A stretch of DNA of 47,415 nucleotides from Smittium mucronatum (lineage: Eukaryota > Kickxellomycota > Harpellomycetes > Harpellales > Legeriomycetaceae): positions 1-47,415 of the forward strand of contig LSSL01000612.1 of assembly GCA_001953115.1 (NCBI GenBank). Reading direction: 5' to 3'. The notes beneath the pieces were generated by a model, which did no database searches, had not been told where the DNA came from, and saw nothing but the letters and a program-made list of their open reading frames with translations. This document shows positions 23,922-35,764 of the stretch, piece by piece (the first letter of the stretch is position 1; each line of letters starts with the position of its first letter). The translations under genes were made by a program, and so were the position numbers.

Positions 23922-23932
23922 ATTATTAATAT
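23922..23932. repeat. Right target-site duplication of the short retroposon at 23786
   Basis: ATTATTAATAT, exact partner of 23775-23785. Confidence 0.65.
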
Positions 23933-24283
23933 TTGATGTATTTCAAATCCCATTATTATATTTTAATTAGATAAAAAAAATGCACTATTTATATTTTTAA
24001 ATAAATTAATACTATTTTTATTATTATGGTTTTAAATTAATAAGGACTCATGAGTATTGGGAGATCATGCATCATAATTTTTATATGAATAATTTATAAA
24101 ATATTTGGCTGGATAAATACAAATTTTAAAATCCGTATAAAATTAATGTTTAATTTTTTGATTAATAACATAAAAAATATACTGTAAATATGTATATATT
24201 ATGGATAGCTATTGTATTTAGAACAAAAAAAATACAATTTACACAATATTTAACATTAAAATGTTTTGATAAAGCATATCCGT

Positions 24284-24305
24284 TATATATATATATATAT
24301 ATATA
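24284..24305. repeat. (TA)11 microsatellite
   Basis: Twenty-two bases of perfect TA alternation. Confidence 0.85.
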
Positions 24306-26038
24306 AAATAACTCTTTAATTTTGAAAAAGTTAAACCAAGGTGTATTTTTTTTCAATATAATTGGGCATATTTATAGTAAAAAATATTATTAGATCATTT
24401 AACCAATTTTCAAGTTTAATAGAATATTTTTCACTATATTCATTCTATTAAAAAAAAAGGTAAATTCAGATTTGAAATGAATAATTAAAATGAGCGAAAA
24501 TTCATAGATTTTTTTCCTGTATTTTCTTTGGATTATAAAAATTTAATTTAATTGTCTTACACATTTTTCTCTGAATTTTTTTTTCGAAATTTTTAGAAAT
24601 TGTTGTTTTAAACCCTAAATATTTCAAAAAAATAAATTGATATTTACCTTACAAGAATTAACATGAATTTCGATTTCAAAATTAAATGAAAAATTAAGTT
24701 TTTTTTGAATGAATTTATGATAAATATTATCTAAAAAATAATATTTATGTTTCTAACATCTAAAAATATAACTGAATAAAATATTTAAACATAAAATAAA
24801 TTTTTTGGATAAGGATAAAAATTATTATTCATCATAATATTAAATTAATGAAAAAAACTCATTAAAAAAAATATTATTTGCATGCAAAAAAGCGAATAAT
24901 TACTAAAATACTAATATAAATCTAAAAGATGTGTTTTTCGAATTTTATATATTATATTATACAAGTATAATGTTAATAAATTATAAAATAATTATTTTTG
25001 AAATTCCAATCAATTTATAAAGAATCAAATACTTGGCATAAGTTTTAAAAAATTCTAATTTTTCAATTTTAAGTCATTAAAAAATCAAGTATTTTAGTAA
25101 AATATCTATAAAACTTTAAAAAAATTAACGGATTTTACCTAAAGATTAAATTAAAGAATCGTTAATGTTGAAATTTCTATAAATTTTAGAATTTTTTAAA
25201 TTAGCTTATAAAACACTTCCTTATTTTTATCTAAAAATCTTTTAATTAAAGCATTTTGGTTATAAACAGGATATCTATATTTTTTTCGAATTATGAATTT
25301 TATATAACGTATATAATTTTTGAAAATTTTGATTTATAAGCAAAAGAATTAGTGAGATCATTATTATTAGTGGTAACAAAAAGATTTACATGAGATAAAA
25401 ACTAATACGAAAAATTATATGCAAATATAAATATCACATATTTTACTTTTTTTAGAGAGATAATAATTGAATTGAATTCCTTTATACTAAAATTTTTATT
25501 TTTTTTGATATCTAAAATGCTAATTTTAAAAATAATAAATCTATACATGATTGCGATTTCAATTAATAAAAATTTGAAATATTTTGGGGTCTATAAGAAA
25601 GAAAATATATCCAACCACTTATCTATAATTTAAAAATGAACATTAGACAGCTTTAAAAATTTATTAATTTTAAACTTTTATCAAATTTAATTAGTTTTGA
25701 TAATAATATGCCCAATAATTTTTTTTAAAATAACCAAAAAATAACCAAAAAATAACTTGTGTTTTATTTTAAATAATTTAAATCAAGAGTTTTTTAAAAT
25801 GAGGATTTTTTCAATCTATAAATTCAGAGGTTTACGGGGGTTTTATTTTAAAAGAAGGAAAAAATCGTTCAGCTTTAAATAGTTTATTTCATTTCTAATA
25901 TTGAGTAATGGGTTTTTAGATATTTATGGCTATTATTTAATATTTTTTGCTATATATTTAAGATAAATATCAAAAACATATAAGTTAAATTTAAGAAAAT
26001 TAAGTACAAATTTTTCTTATATACAATTAAAAATAAAA

Positions 26039-26070
26039 GTTTGAAAGTTTGAAAGTTTGAAAGTTTGAAA
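26039..26070 (+). repeat. Four tandem copies of an 8-base unit
   Basis: GTTTGAAA repeated four times without a mismatch. Confidence 0.9.
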
Positions 26071-26573
26071 TGATAATTTTTTTATAATATTATTTTTTTA
26101 CACATTTTATTTAGATATAAAAAAATTAATTCAGAATTATTTTTTAAATCTTTCTAATAAAATTTTTTTATATGAAATTTTTAACATAAAGTTAAATATT
26201 TTCTACTATTTTCATATTAAATCAATTAACGTAGCTTTTTTTAATTAAGTTTTTTTTGTTAAAAATTATCACATTAAAATAGATAAGATAAAAATATGAG
26301 TAAGCTCACGAAAAAAAAGAAAAAAAAATCATAAAGAGAAAAAGGTAATAGAGATATATATTTTGGGTTATTATCCATATCCCAACGTGATTTTTTTTAG
26401 TGAAACTGATTTTTTAGTGATCTTTAAAGTGAACTTAATTTTTAGTGAAAATTATTGGGAGTAAATAGAAGTTTAATATTCAATGGAGGTAATATATTAT
26501 TAGTAATGTTTCAGTTAATTGATTTTTTCTTCAATTTAATAGAATAGTTAGTTTTTAATTGAACCAAATTGTT

Positions 26574-26696
26574 CCTTGAACCAATGAGCACAAGTTATGG
26601 AGCTACTTGAGTGGTAGAGGAGAGTTGGTTCAATTTTTTTAAATTAGTTTTTAGAACTTTTTATTAACTTGTAAAGAAATTTTCAGAAAATAAAAA
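26574..26696 (+). mobile_element. Short SINE-like retroposon, copy 2 (about 123 bp, older)
   Basis: Aligns to copy 1 along its whole length: the same CCTTGAACCAATG start, tatggagct, gagtggtagaggagag, then aaattagtttttagaact and ttttattaactt. The head begins TTGAACCAA and closes with TTGGTTCAA, a perfect 9-base inverted repeat that copy 1 has only in decayed form. The tail is A-rich (agaaaataaaaa). Flanks 26556-26573 and 26697-26714 match at 13 of 18 positions, a plausible worn target-site duplication. Divergence suggests an older insertion. Confidence 0.55.
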
Positions 26697-27774
26697 TAAT
26701 TAATCAATCTTGTTGTATATTTTGTATTGTGGATTTTTATTTTTATATAAAAGTTAATGACTTACAATTTATTAAGCTCCAAAGATTTTATAAAGTTAAT
26801 ACCCGCGATTCGCATATTTTTAATTATATAATAGAAAAAAAACCCCAATTAAAAATATTTATTTTTATTAATATATATTTAAAGAACGAAAAATCGAGAT
26901 GATTTTTTTACAATCCGCTTTTACAAAATTAAAAAATATTATAAAAAAAATGTATAACAAAAAATGCCCAATAAAATTTTATTCGAATTTTTTTTTAAAA
27001 AATAATATAAATTTTTTTGTGAATATAGAATTTTTTTTATTAAAAAAATACCCGGATAGTCTGTAAATATTACTTCCAATCTAAATATTTTTATAATTTC
27101 AATTTTTTTTTTCCATATTTCCTATGGAAGGAAATTAATATAAATAGTAATAAAATAGATTTATTTAGCTTATATGTAATTTTATTTTCATAAATATTAT
27201 GAAATACCCTTTCTTAAAAATTAATTTTTATTCTTACAACAATTTATTAGCAAAAAATTGTAAAAATAAAAAATTATTTTTTTATCAAGAAGCAGATTAA
27301 TACTTAACACATAATCAGAACTTAACGAAAAAGCAATTTAATTATTAATACAAATATCTTAATGTAAATTTGATTATAATAAATTCATTCATTCAGAATA
27401 TTGATTATAGGATTTGAAATTTCTGAAAAAAGTGTCTTTTTAGGTCTTTAAAACTAAAAATAAAATCCAATTTTTGGATAAATTAAATTGTTTATGGTAA
27501 AGATAATATGTGACTTAAATTTGGAATTTTTTCTCGAAACTTCTACTAAATCAGGCTAATAAGTCATGTAAATATAATCTGATGCATAAAAATGATTTTT
27601 TAGGGATGACAAAGCATAAATTTTTACCAAAAATTTAAATAGATTCAGACTTTTTTCAATAATAAAAAAAAACATGTATCTGCTATTCTTTTTAGCCAAG
27701 CAGATTGCATTGAATAGAATATCTTATTCTCCTTTTTCAAATATTAAGGTATTCCAAAACAGATCGAAGTCACA

Positions 27775-28370
27775 AGACTATGGAATGCCAAAGGCAGGTA
27801 TGGGAATTTAGCTTTTATTTTCATAGTATATAGTTTAAGTATATTTAAAAATAAAAAAAGTCATAAAAAAAATACGAAAGATATTTTCAATGAGCTAGAT
27901 GGTGGAATTAAATAATAATCATGATTTATATTGGGATAAATCTAAACATTGAAGGAAAAAAAATGATAGCACTCAGTATTTTTAGAATTGAGGATTCTAT
28001 GACAGAATAAAAGGTAGTCTAAATTAAAGAAAATAAAATAGAATATTAAGTTATCTTAACATATATATATATGAATGCCGTTGTTACTGATTTCATTCCA
28101 GTTATGGTATATATGGGAAATAATAAGGTCATTTAAAGCCAAATTTGAAAATCTAATGGAATTAAATTAGCAGTAGTTGAAGTTTTATGAAAAGAATAAT
28201 ATAAAATCAGATAATCATAGTGAAAATCTTCTAGAATTGAGAAAAGATAAGGTTTGGATGCTGCAAATTTAAAATAAATCAGAATTATGGAAGCTTTTAA
28301 TTATATTAATATTGATTTTTACCAAAAAGAAAATATATTAAACGGCGGTAAAAAATTTGAGAAATTTACA
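27775..28370 (+). pseudogene. Ty1/copia integrase relic
   Basis: Decayed retrotransposon pol, first part. RLWNAKGRYGN (27775-27807) resembles the LWHxRLGH block before copia integrase. AVVTDFIPVMVYM (first D at 28089-28091) resembles the VVTDDYSRYVWVY strand. In another frame, SFKAKFENLMEL leads after two stops to IKSDN (D at 28210-28212), matching the copia RSDNGGE block with near-normal spacing. WMLQI, KSELW and EAFNYIN follow as the MLLQA...FWGEAxNTAxYLIN region. Several stops and frameshifts. Each match is weak alone; their order and spacing make the call. Confidence 0.65.
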
Positions 28371-28752
28371 ATTGCCTCAAAATTTATTATTTGAGTCTCA
28401 AAAATTGAATAATGAAAATCTAACTTAATTATTGATCCGTAAAGTTAGAAGAATCGCAAAGATATAAAGTATCACCATAAAAAAAAGGATATTTTGCAAA
28501 AAAAATATAAACATTATTGCCAACGCAAGTCTTTTCGTTATTGATTGTAAAAAAGAGATGGAAATTACAATAAAATATCATGAGAGTATTTATAGAGATA
28601 GTGTGCGCTGGTAAATTAGACATTATTAATTTATATTACACAGAATTTTCCCCAAATTAATTGGAGTTATCATTTACAAATGAGCTCTTGAAGATTCTTG
28701 ATTTAATCGAATTTGGATCTCAAAATTTGGAGAAGGAGGATTAAGATATTTT

Positions 28753-29253
28753 GAAGCCCTCAAAGGTATTCAAATTTACGGTTAAAAACTTTGGAACCTA
28801 TAAAATTGATCTTGGAGCTATATATTAAAAATTTATATAAATTAGGTTAAAACATAAATAAAATTCAAGCACATAAATCTATATTTTGATTAATATAATT
28901 CGAAAAAATTCAGATTATATTAACACAAAAATTTATAAATACATTATAGAAAGCATATAAAATATTTCCTAAATATATTTTGATATCTATAATCTGTTAA
29001 TAGCTAGTTTTAATGAAATTTTAGGACAGGCATGTATGCAGGAATTATATTAAAAAGATAAAAATTCAAGAAAAAACGAGCTTGAAATTTTTCTTACATA
29101 AAAACAAATAAAAACCCCCAGCTCAATACAATATTTAAGAGATTGGAAGACATATGGAGCCAAAAGATACTGTTTGAACATAACAAGTCCTTTAAAGAAT
29201 TCCTCAACAAAATATATCAGCTTTTGTTAACTATAATCACAAAATTCATATAG
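28753..29253 (+). pseudogene. Ty1/copia reverse transcriptase relic
   Basis: Follows the integrase relic in copia order. EALKG (28753) recalls the start of copia RT (EALxGPDAxxW). FNEILGQACMQE (29009-29044) recalls FLNGxLxQxVYMxQP. A 43-codon open stretch at 29122-29253 reads FKRLEDIW, then KSFKEFLNKIYQLLL and TIITKFI. It aligns with the WxKRLDxFM...VYLLLYVDDMLI region, but the YVDD residues are lost. Decayed beyond activity. Confidence comes mainly from position between integrase and RNase H. Confidence 0.45.
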
Positions 29254-29718
29254 GTTGAAATATTAAATGATGCCGGAATTATATAAAAAGCTAAGGTATG
29301 GATTTTACGATAAGACTATAGAAAAATTAATAAAAGCTAGATCATGTTTATTTCACAGATATATTTAATCGTGATATGATTTTTTTTTTTAAAATCAAGA
29401 ATTTAAAATCAAACTTACACTATTTAATTTATTTTAAATTTTTCTGGTTATAATTACTTATAAGTACATGGCACATATCCGTCCTAAAATTTAGCTTAAT
29501 ACTCGCTTTAAAAGTATAAGCAAAAGTTTTAAACTTTATTCAGTATCAGAGATTATCGAGTTTATAATGAGAAAAAAGATGAAAATTGAGGTCTTTGAAA
29601 CATTTAAATTTTATTCAAATATATTTAGATGAATTGAATTAGATAATTACCAATTACAGTCAGTTTAAATAGAAATTTGCATCATAAAGCTAGATTTATA
29701 TAAGAAAATTTGTTTCTA

Positions 29719-29745
29719 CCCCCCCCCCCCCCCCCCCCCCCCCCC
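29719..29745. repeat. C27 homopolymer at gap edge
   Basis: Twenty-seven C run straight into the N block. Confidence 0.9.
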
Positions 29746-30247
29746 NNNNNNNNNNNNNNNNNNNNNNNNNNNNNNNNNNNNNNNNNNNNNNNNNNNNNNN
29801 NNNNNNNNNNNNNNNNNNNNNNNNNNNNNNNNNNNNNNNNNNNNNNNNNNNNNNNNNNNNNNNNNNNNNNNNNNNNNNNNNNNNNNNNNNNNNNNNNNNN
29901 NNNNNNNNNNNNNNNNNNNNNNNNNNNNNNNNNNNNNNNNNNNNNNNNNNNNNNNNNNNNNNNNNNNNNNNNNNNNNNNNNNNNNNNNNNNNNNNNNNNN
30001 NNNNNNNNNNNNNNNNNNNNNNNNNNNNNNNNNNNNNNNNNNNNNNNNNNNNNNNNNNNNNNNNNNNNNNNNNNNNNNNNNNNNNNNNNNNNNNNNNNNN
30101 NNNNNNNNNNNNNNNNNNNNNNNNNNNNNNNNNNNNNNNNNNNNNNNNNNNNNNNNNNNNNNNNNNNNNNNNNNNNNNNNNNNNNNNNNNNNNNNNNNNN
30201 NNNNNNNNNNNNNNNNNNNNNNNNNNNNNNNNNNNNNNNNNNNNNNN
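29746..30247. other. Assembly gap (502 N)
   Basis: All N. The left edge is C27 and the right edge is T4-A10-T10-C14 (30248-30285). Such stacked homopolymers are more like sequencing or assembly failure than real sequence. It interrupts the copia relic between RT and RNase H. Confidence 0.9.
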
Positions 30248-30582
30248 TTTTAAAAAAAAAATTTTTTTTTTCCCCCCCCCCCCCCACTCTCACAACGCTC
30301 AAATATTTAGAATTTTTATTTTTTCAGAAAAAATATCTTCCAAAGTATATTTAGGCTATTTATAATAGATATAAAGTTTAAAAATAACATATTTACGAGT
30401 CGAAAAAAATTAAATGAATAGAAGATATTTATCCTTTTATTGCTTTAATTTATAAATATAAAGTTGATGAGAAAGGCTGCCGATGAATAAAAAAAGAATA
30501 TATTAGATATTAAGTGGTTTTTTATAAATCTATGACAGATAAAAAATTCTAGGGGAAAAATAGTAATAAAAGATAAAAAAAA

Positions 30583-30885
30583 GTGAAGATAATAGCTATG
30601 TGGGCCCATAATAATAATAGTTTTTTTATTCGCATATCGGAATTAATATTTTTTACTAAGAAAACCCGAGAAATATGAAAATGATGAAGGCTAGCTCAAA
30701 TAAATATAAGCTTTCAGAAAATGAGTTGCGATCAAAAAAACACCATTAAAAGATTTGTGATAATATATCCACATTAATTGCATTATATTAAATCTAAAAA
30801 TCATATGATACCATTTTATTTCTATTATAAAGTGTATTATTTAAAAGTGGATACTAAGAGTATATTTAATAAAAATAACCAGTAA
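30583..30885 (+). pseudogene. Ty1/copia RNase H relic
   Basis: One frame carries two ordered copia RNase H landmarks. IAMWAHNNNSFFIRISELIF corresponds to EAEYxAMxxAxxEAxWxRxLLxELGF. SCDQKNTIK (D at 30730-30732), then YPH and YIKSKNHMI, corresponds to CDNxxAIxxAxNPxxHxRxKHIxI. Four stops lie in the frame. This is the clearest part of the copia element; its distance from the integrase relic, allowing for an unreliable gap size, fits a copia pol. Confidence 0.65.
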
Positions 30886-33800
30886 ATGGAATTAAATAAT
30901 ATAGAGAAATAATAAATTTTATTGAGAGTGTAATTTTTGGTCAAATTAGGTGGAGAGTAGCTGCCTAAATTGCTTAAAATTAATTAATAATAATAAAGAC
31001 GAATAATGGAGTGTTTAATTTATTTATTTTTTCAGTAAAACACATGTAATAGAATTTACAACAACTTAATTGGAAACTATATAGTATTCAGTAAATACAA
31101 TAATAGAAAAAGTGCGAAATAGAACCTTTTATAGAGTTTTTTTTTAAATTTTGTTTGAGAATGACGGTATTTTTTTTTTATCACGACTAATATCCAAAAA
31201 AGTTTTATAAAGGTGGTAAATAAAATATAAATACAAGAGGCCTTATTTAAATAGAACTTTTTTTCAATATTAGCTGCTCACTGAAATTTCCTTAGAAAAA
31301 CAGTGATACTCAAATTTAAATTTTTGTTTGTTCAAATTTAATAATAAGGCTTTAATAATTTTCAAAAAAATAAATTGTCATAATAAAATAACAATTTCAA
31401 AAAATTTCTCAAAATTGTATTTTTCAGAGAAACGCCTGGAGATAAATCATGTTTAAACTTAAATAAGTTAGAAGAATGATCCGATAAATTTCTTTAAATT
31501 TAATCATATTTCGATTAGATTGTGTTGTGTCGCAATAATTATTAAAATTATTTTTGAGAATGGGGATATAGTGTATCAGATTTTTGGAAGGGATACAGGA
31601 TATTCCAAATTTGTTTCCAAAAAGATGATGATTTTTAATTTTTTGTGTCTTATTGGTTTTAAATATTTTTTTATTTGATGTTTTGCTTATCTCAAGCAAT
31701 TTATGCAAGGCATTCCTCTCAAAACTGCAAAAATTACTCCTGCATATCCGATTTTAGCTTGTTTCTCTTTTTTTTCATATATCTGCTCTTATTATAGATG
31801 TTTGCTGAATCATAATAAAATTCATAAAAATATTATTTGAATTAAATTAAAAATAAATTTCCAGGTGAATTTTTTTTTAAATGAATTGAAGATAAATATT
31901 TTTAGCTTATAAATAAAGATTAATTATCATGATTTTCATTAAAAAAACCAAAATGGTGAATTATAGCAAGTTTTAACCAATCAATATCATATAATATCAT
32001 TTTTATTTTTATTTTGTCAATATAGGTTAAGTTTGAGAAATATAATTACATTTTTTTTCATATTTTGAGCAATTTTATTTTAAAAATTGGAAAAACTTTA
32101 AATGTTTCTATTATCGTTTAAATTTATTATTAATATGTTTAGAAATACGTGAAATAATTAATAAATCGATTTCCCACAAAATAAATTAATTGAGCATGCC
32201 CTATACGTCACCCGATAATATAAATAAAAGAATTAGTAAAAAATAAAACAGTTATATATTATTTTTATTTGAATTCAAACTTTAATATTTTTCTTTTTTT
32301 ATTATATTTAGATGATTTAGATATATTATTAATATATTTTTTGAGTTTGAGTAGTTATTTTTATAATATATATATAAAATAAACTGTTTTTAAAATATGA
32401 GACTAATTATTGGAAAAAATTTTAAAATATTATTTTTTTGAGATCAATTTTTAAGTACTGAAATTTTATTAGTTGATAATAGTTTTTATATACAATTTTT
32501 TATTATTATCTTATATTGGTTTAATTATAACAAGATTTTGCGAATTTCTTTTTTATTTTTCAACATATTTGCTTAAAAAAAGTTTTCCAAGGATAAATCT
32601 TTAAAGTGACAAAAATTATAATATTTTTATAGTCAATTCCAACTTATTAAAAATATATTTATATATCTTAAATTTATTTGATTAAAAAGGGATTTTTTTA
32701 ATTTAAAATTAAAGAATTTATCCAATATAATCATAGTTTATAATGAATTAGAATCAAGATCACCAAAAAAAATAATATCATTCACTTCTGTATCGCAGAA
32801 ACTTAAAACTCATATACATCAAATATAAAATATATATCTATATAATATATTAGGTTTTAAATAAATTATTATTTATAGAATTTTTTTTAGAAGAATTATT
32901 CCTCCAAATAATATAAAATTATATTTATTCATATTAAGACTACTTTAAAGTTAAATTCTTAAATATTGTGACTAATATGGATTTTATTATCTTAAATTTC
33001 TGATTTAACTCATTGAGATTTATTTTTAGCGTAAAAAAAATCCTTACGTTCAATTTCTATATTAAGCTACTGGATATAAAATTATAGCATAATGTGGTTA
33101 CAATTTTTTTTCAAAAAAATCATAGAATAAATAATTAAATTAATCTCCCATATTCGTATTGTAAACCATAATTTTAACAAAAAAAGGATTTTTAAAATTT
33201 TAAAGACGTATTTAGGTTATGAATAAACTTGGAATCTTCGATAATGATTATTTAATGATTATAGGTCAAATATTAATAATTTTAAAATTTTTATGTGAAC
33301 TTTATATTATTTTTACATTTTGATTTTCCCCCTTTATTTAATTAATTTAGAGAAATAGTTTTTAAAAATATTAAATCTTCTAAAATGAGATGAATTAATT
33401 TTTCTATTTATATAACAATAGAAAAAAAAAGATCTTTAGACTTATCTTTATTGTAAAGTAAGGTTTTATTATAATAAAAACGGTAAATTTTTGGTAGTTA
33501 TTAACAGGTTAAGTGTATGGGCGTTTTATGTTTCAAATAAAATTTTTAAAAAAAATTTATTACAAGGTTTGTAGAATTTTCGCTAGTATTTTTTATTTAT
33601 TTATATTTATTTACAAAAATAGAATATATAAATTTTATATTTTTAAAACTATTATATAAAAAACGAGAATATTTTTGATATTTACATTTATAAAAACCTA
33701 GCGTATCATTTTATTAATACAAACAGAAGGAATATATATCAAAGATATATTTCATATACACCATACGTTTTTTTATTAATAAATATCACAATTTTAAGAT

Positions 33801-35108
33801 ATATCGAGATCATATTTAGATTATCTGTAGCTGTCAAAAACTAAAATAAACGAAGCTTTTTTTACAAAGTTTTTCATTTAAAATTTTTTTTATTCAGCTT
33901 TATCTACGTAATTATATTAGACATGTATTTATGTTAGAATTAAATTTTATTCAAAACAGAGAAGCCATTATTTATTTTCAATTTTTATCATTGATAGGTA
34001 AAAGGTTTTATTTTATTGGTAAATATAATTTTTAAAAATATTTGAATTATTTATGTTAATAAAAAATATAAGATATTAATTTAGAAAATTAGAAAAAAAT
34101 TTAATTAGAAATATTTCATATTTTTAGTAATTTTAATTTTTTCCAGATATCTTTTTTTTTCCTATAAAAAATTTATTAAAAAAATAGGGGTTCCATGAAA
34201 TTTTAATTTTTAATTTTTTTAAAACAGATAATTTGCTATTATTTGGTGTTATCATTCATATTAAAAGTTTAGAGTTTATAGTGTTTCAAGAGGTGCTTTT
34301 AAGTTTGAAAACGCATAGTTTATTACAGTAAATTTTTATGTTGAAAAATATCGGATTTAATTTAGCTAGTATCCTGAAGTTTGAAAAAAAATTGAATTTT
34401 AATAAAAAAAGAAGAAAATATAATTTATCTAAAAGTTTTTGAGTTCAAATTTTCGTTGTTTTTTTATTGAATTTATTAAAGTACCTACGAAAAAAAATAT
34501 GTAAACTATATTTTTTAGAAAAATTTAAGAAATAACAAAAAAAATTAACACAATATTATATTGAGAAGTTTCCCAATATTTCTAAAAAAATTACTTATTT
34601 CCAATAAAATTTTAAATATTAAAAATTTAAAAACATTTGAAATTATGATTTTATATCATTACGGATATGATGTAATTTAATTATTTTTAAATAATGCAGT
34701 AAAAACTAAAAAAAATTTCTTAGAGAGAGAAAAAGTGTGTTAATTTTTATTTTTATCATTAATTCTTTCTAAAATTTTATTGCTACAATTTAAAAAATAA
34801 AAATTCAATGTCAAAATTAAATAAAATATTTTTTAAAATAATTATTATAAAAAATATCCTTTTAAAATATCAAAAGCTTCTAAACGTTTTCCATATCCGA
34901 CAAAACCCGAATTTTTAATTTGTAATATTACATACTATTTTTATAAATTATTATTAGACACGAAGTTTGTCTTTTTAATTCAGGTCTCTTTGCAGCAATA
35001 CCAGAAAATATAAACAAAAAATTTTTTTATCTAAAATTTGAGAAATAAGATAAATTTACATATTTTTTATTTTATTAATCATTAAATAAATAAATTTCAA
35101 ATTTTTTT
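30886..35108. other. AT-rich desert, no gene seen
   Basis: No supported gene and no recognisable copia LTR downstream of the RNase H relic. A 94-codon minus-strand frame (31708-31424) has moderate complexity but was not identified. Confidence 0.5.
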
Positions 35109-35123
35109 TAATATAAATCATTA
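35109..35123. repeat. Target-site duplication at the 3' (A-tail) side of the 626-bp retroposon
   Basis: taatataaatcatta; its partner at 35750-35764 differs at one position. Confidence 0.8.
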
Positions 35124-35749
35124 TTTTTTTGTATCACGGAATTTTATTGTAAGATAACGTCATTAAAGACTATACTAAAAAAATATGAAAAAAAGAAAAA
35201 TAAGTATAGAAAAGACTATTATCCTAACTACAATAAGCTCCTCTGCCGGACTACCGGCTGCGTATCTACGGGAAAAGGGTTCAATCTACCAACCGAAAGA
35301 CCCCCCCTGGCATTGCTTCAAGTAGGCTGGATGACTGAGGTTACGTGCTGTCATGAATTAAGCTCTTTGTGAATGAACAACAGTTTATTGAAGCTATTGA
35401 GCTCCTAGTCAGAGCCTAATTCTAACAGTATTAATATAATTAGGCTCCTACCCATAAGTGGGATTGATCGACATGGCTTTCCTAAAAATAACTGTTATAC
35501 GCTGAGATCCGTCTGACTGTCGAACGCTGGACTTGTGCACTAGACTATGTCTCAGCTGTGCTAAAAGATCGGTTCATCCCGTTTCTAGATGGTCCTCCTC
35601 TAGAATCACTGTACTCCGAATCGCTGTGCGCTGTCTCCACTATTACCAACCAAGAATAGTACAACGCTGTGTGAAATTTTGGTCTAGTGTACTTTGAAAA
35701 GTAAAATATTAACCCCCTAAACCACGGCAAGGTATTTCACTCTTAGGGG
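35124..35749 (-). mobile_element. 626-bp retroposon, intact ends, GC-richer than its surroundings
   Basis: Read on the minus strand, it starts CCCCTAAGAGTGAAATACC at 35749 and ends with AATAAAATTCCGTGATAC plus seven A at 35124-35130. It is flanked by a 15-bp direct repeat with one mismatch. Together these are the marks of a retroposon inserted by target-primed reverse transcription. Its first bases form a stem (CCCCTAA at 35749-35743 with TTAGGGG, 35720-35714). A second perfect 10-base stem lies inside. Its 3' 160 bases match the two short SINE-like copies, and its last 23 bases match the insertion at 5078. The longest frame (35730-35545) starts from TTG and resembles nothing I know, so the element looks non-autonomous. 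Could also be the 3' part of a LINE. Confidence 0.8.
35412..35447. repeat. Perfect 10-base stem-loop inside the retroposon
   Basis: GAGCCTAATT (35412-35421) pairs with AATTAGGCTC (35438-35447) over a 16-base loop. In the RNA of either strand it would form a hairpin. Confidence 0.6.
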
Positions 35750-35764
35750 TAATATAATTCATTA
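35750..35764. repeat. Target-site duplication at the 5' side of the 626-bp retroposon
   Basis: taatataattcatta; 14 of 15 positions match 35109-35123. Confidence 0.8.

Larger units (their letters stand above)
23933..26555. other. AT-rich desert, no gene seen
   Basis: No supported gene. Contains a (TA)11 run (24284-24305) and an 8-base tandem repeat (26039-26070). Confidence 0.5.

Noticed and set aside
26590..26640. Pol III A and B boxes in the short retroposon head
   Set aside because: A-box-like and GGTTCAA sequences exist, but they are only about a dozen bases apart instead of the usual 30 or more; promoter not claimed.
30286..30302. Sequencing-adapter remnant after the second gap
   Set aside because: Only a loose resemblance over a few short blocks; no convincing match.
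29682..30354. Open frames of about 210 codons on both strands
   Set aside because: Created by the N block and by C/G homopolymers.
35243..35297. tRNA gene, suggested by GGGTTCAATC and a GCCGG/CCGGC stem
   Set aside because: No T-stem pairing, no acceptor stem and no proper A box at the right distance; it is part of the retroposon 3' module.
35343..35428. Small solo LTR (minus strand TGTTAG...ATGACA)
   Set aside because: No direct repeat flanks these ends, while a good duplication flanks the larger 626-bp unit that contains them.
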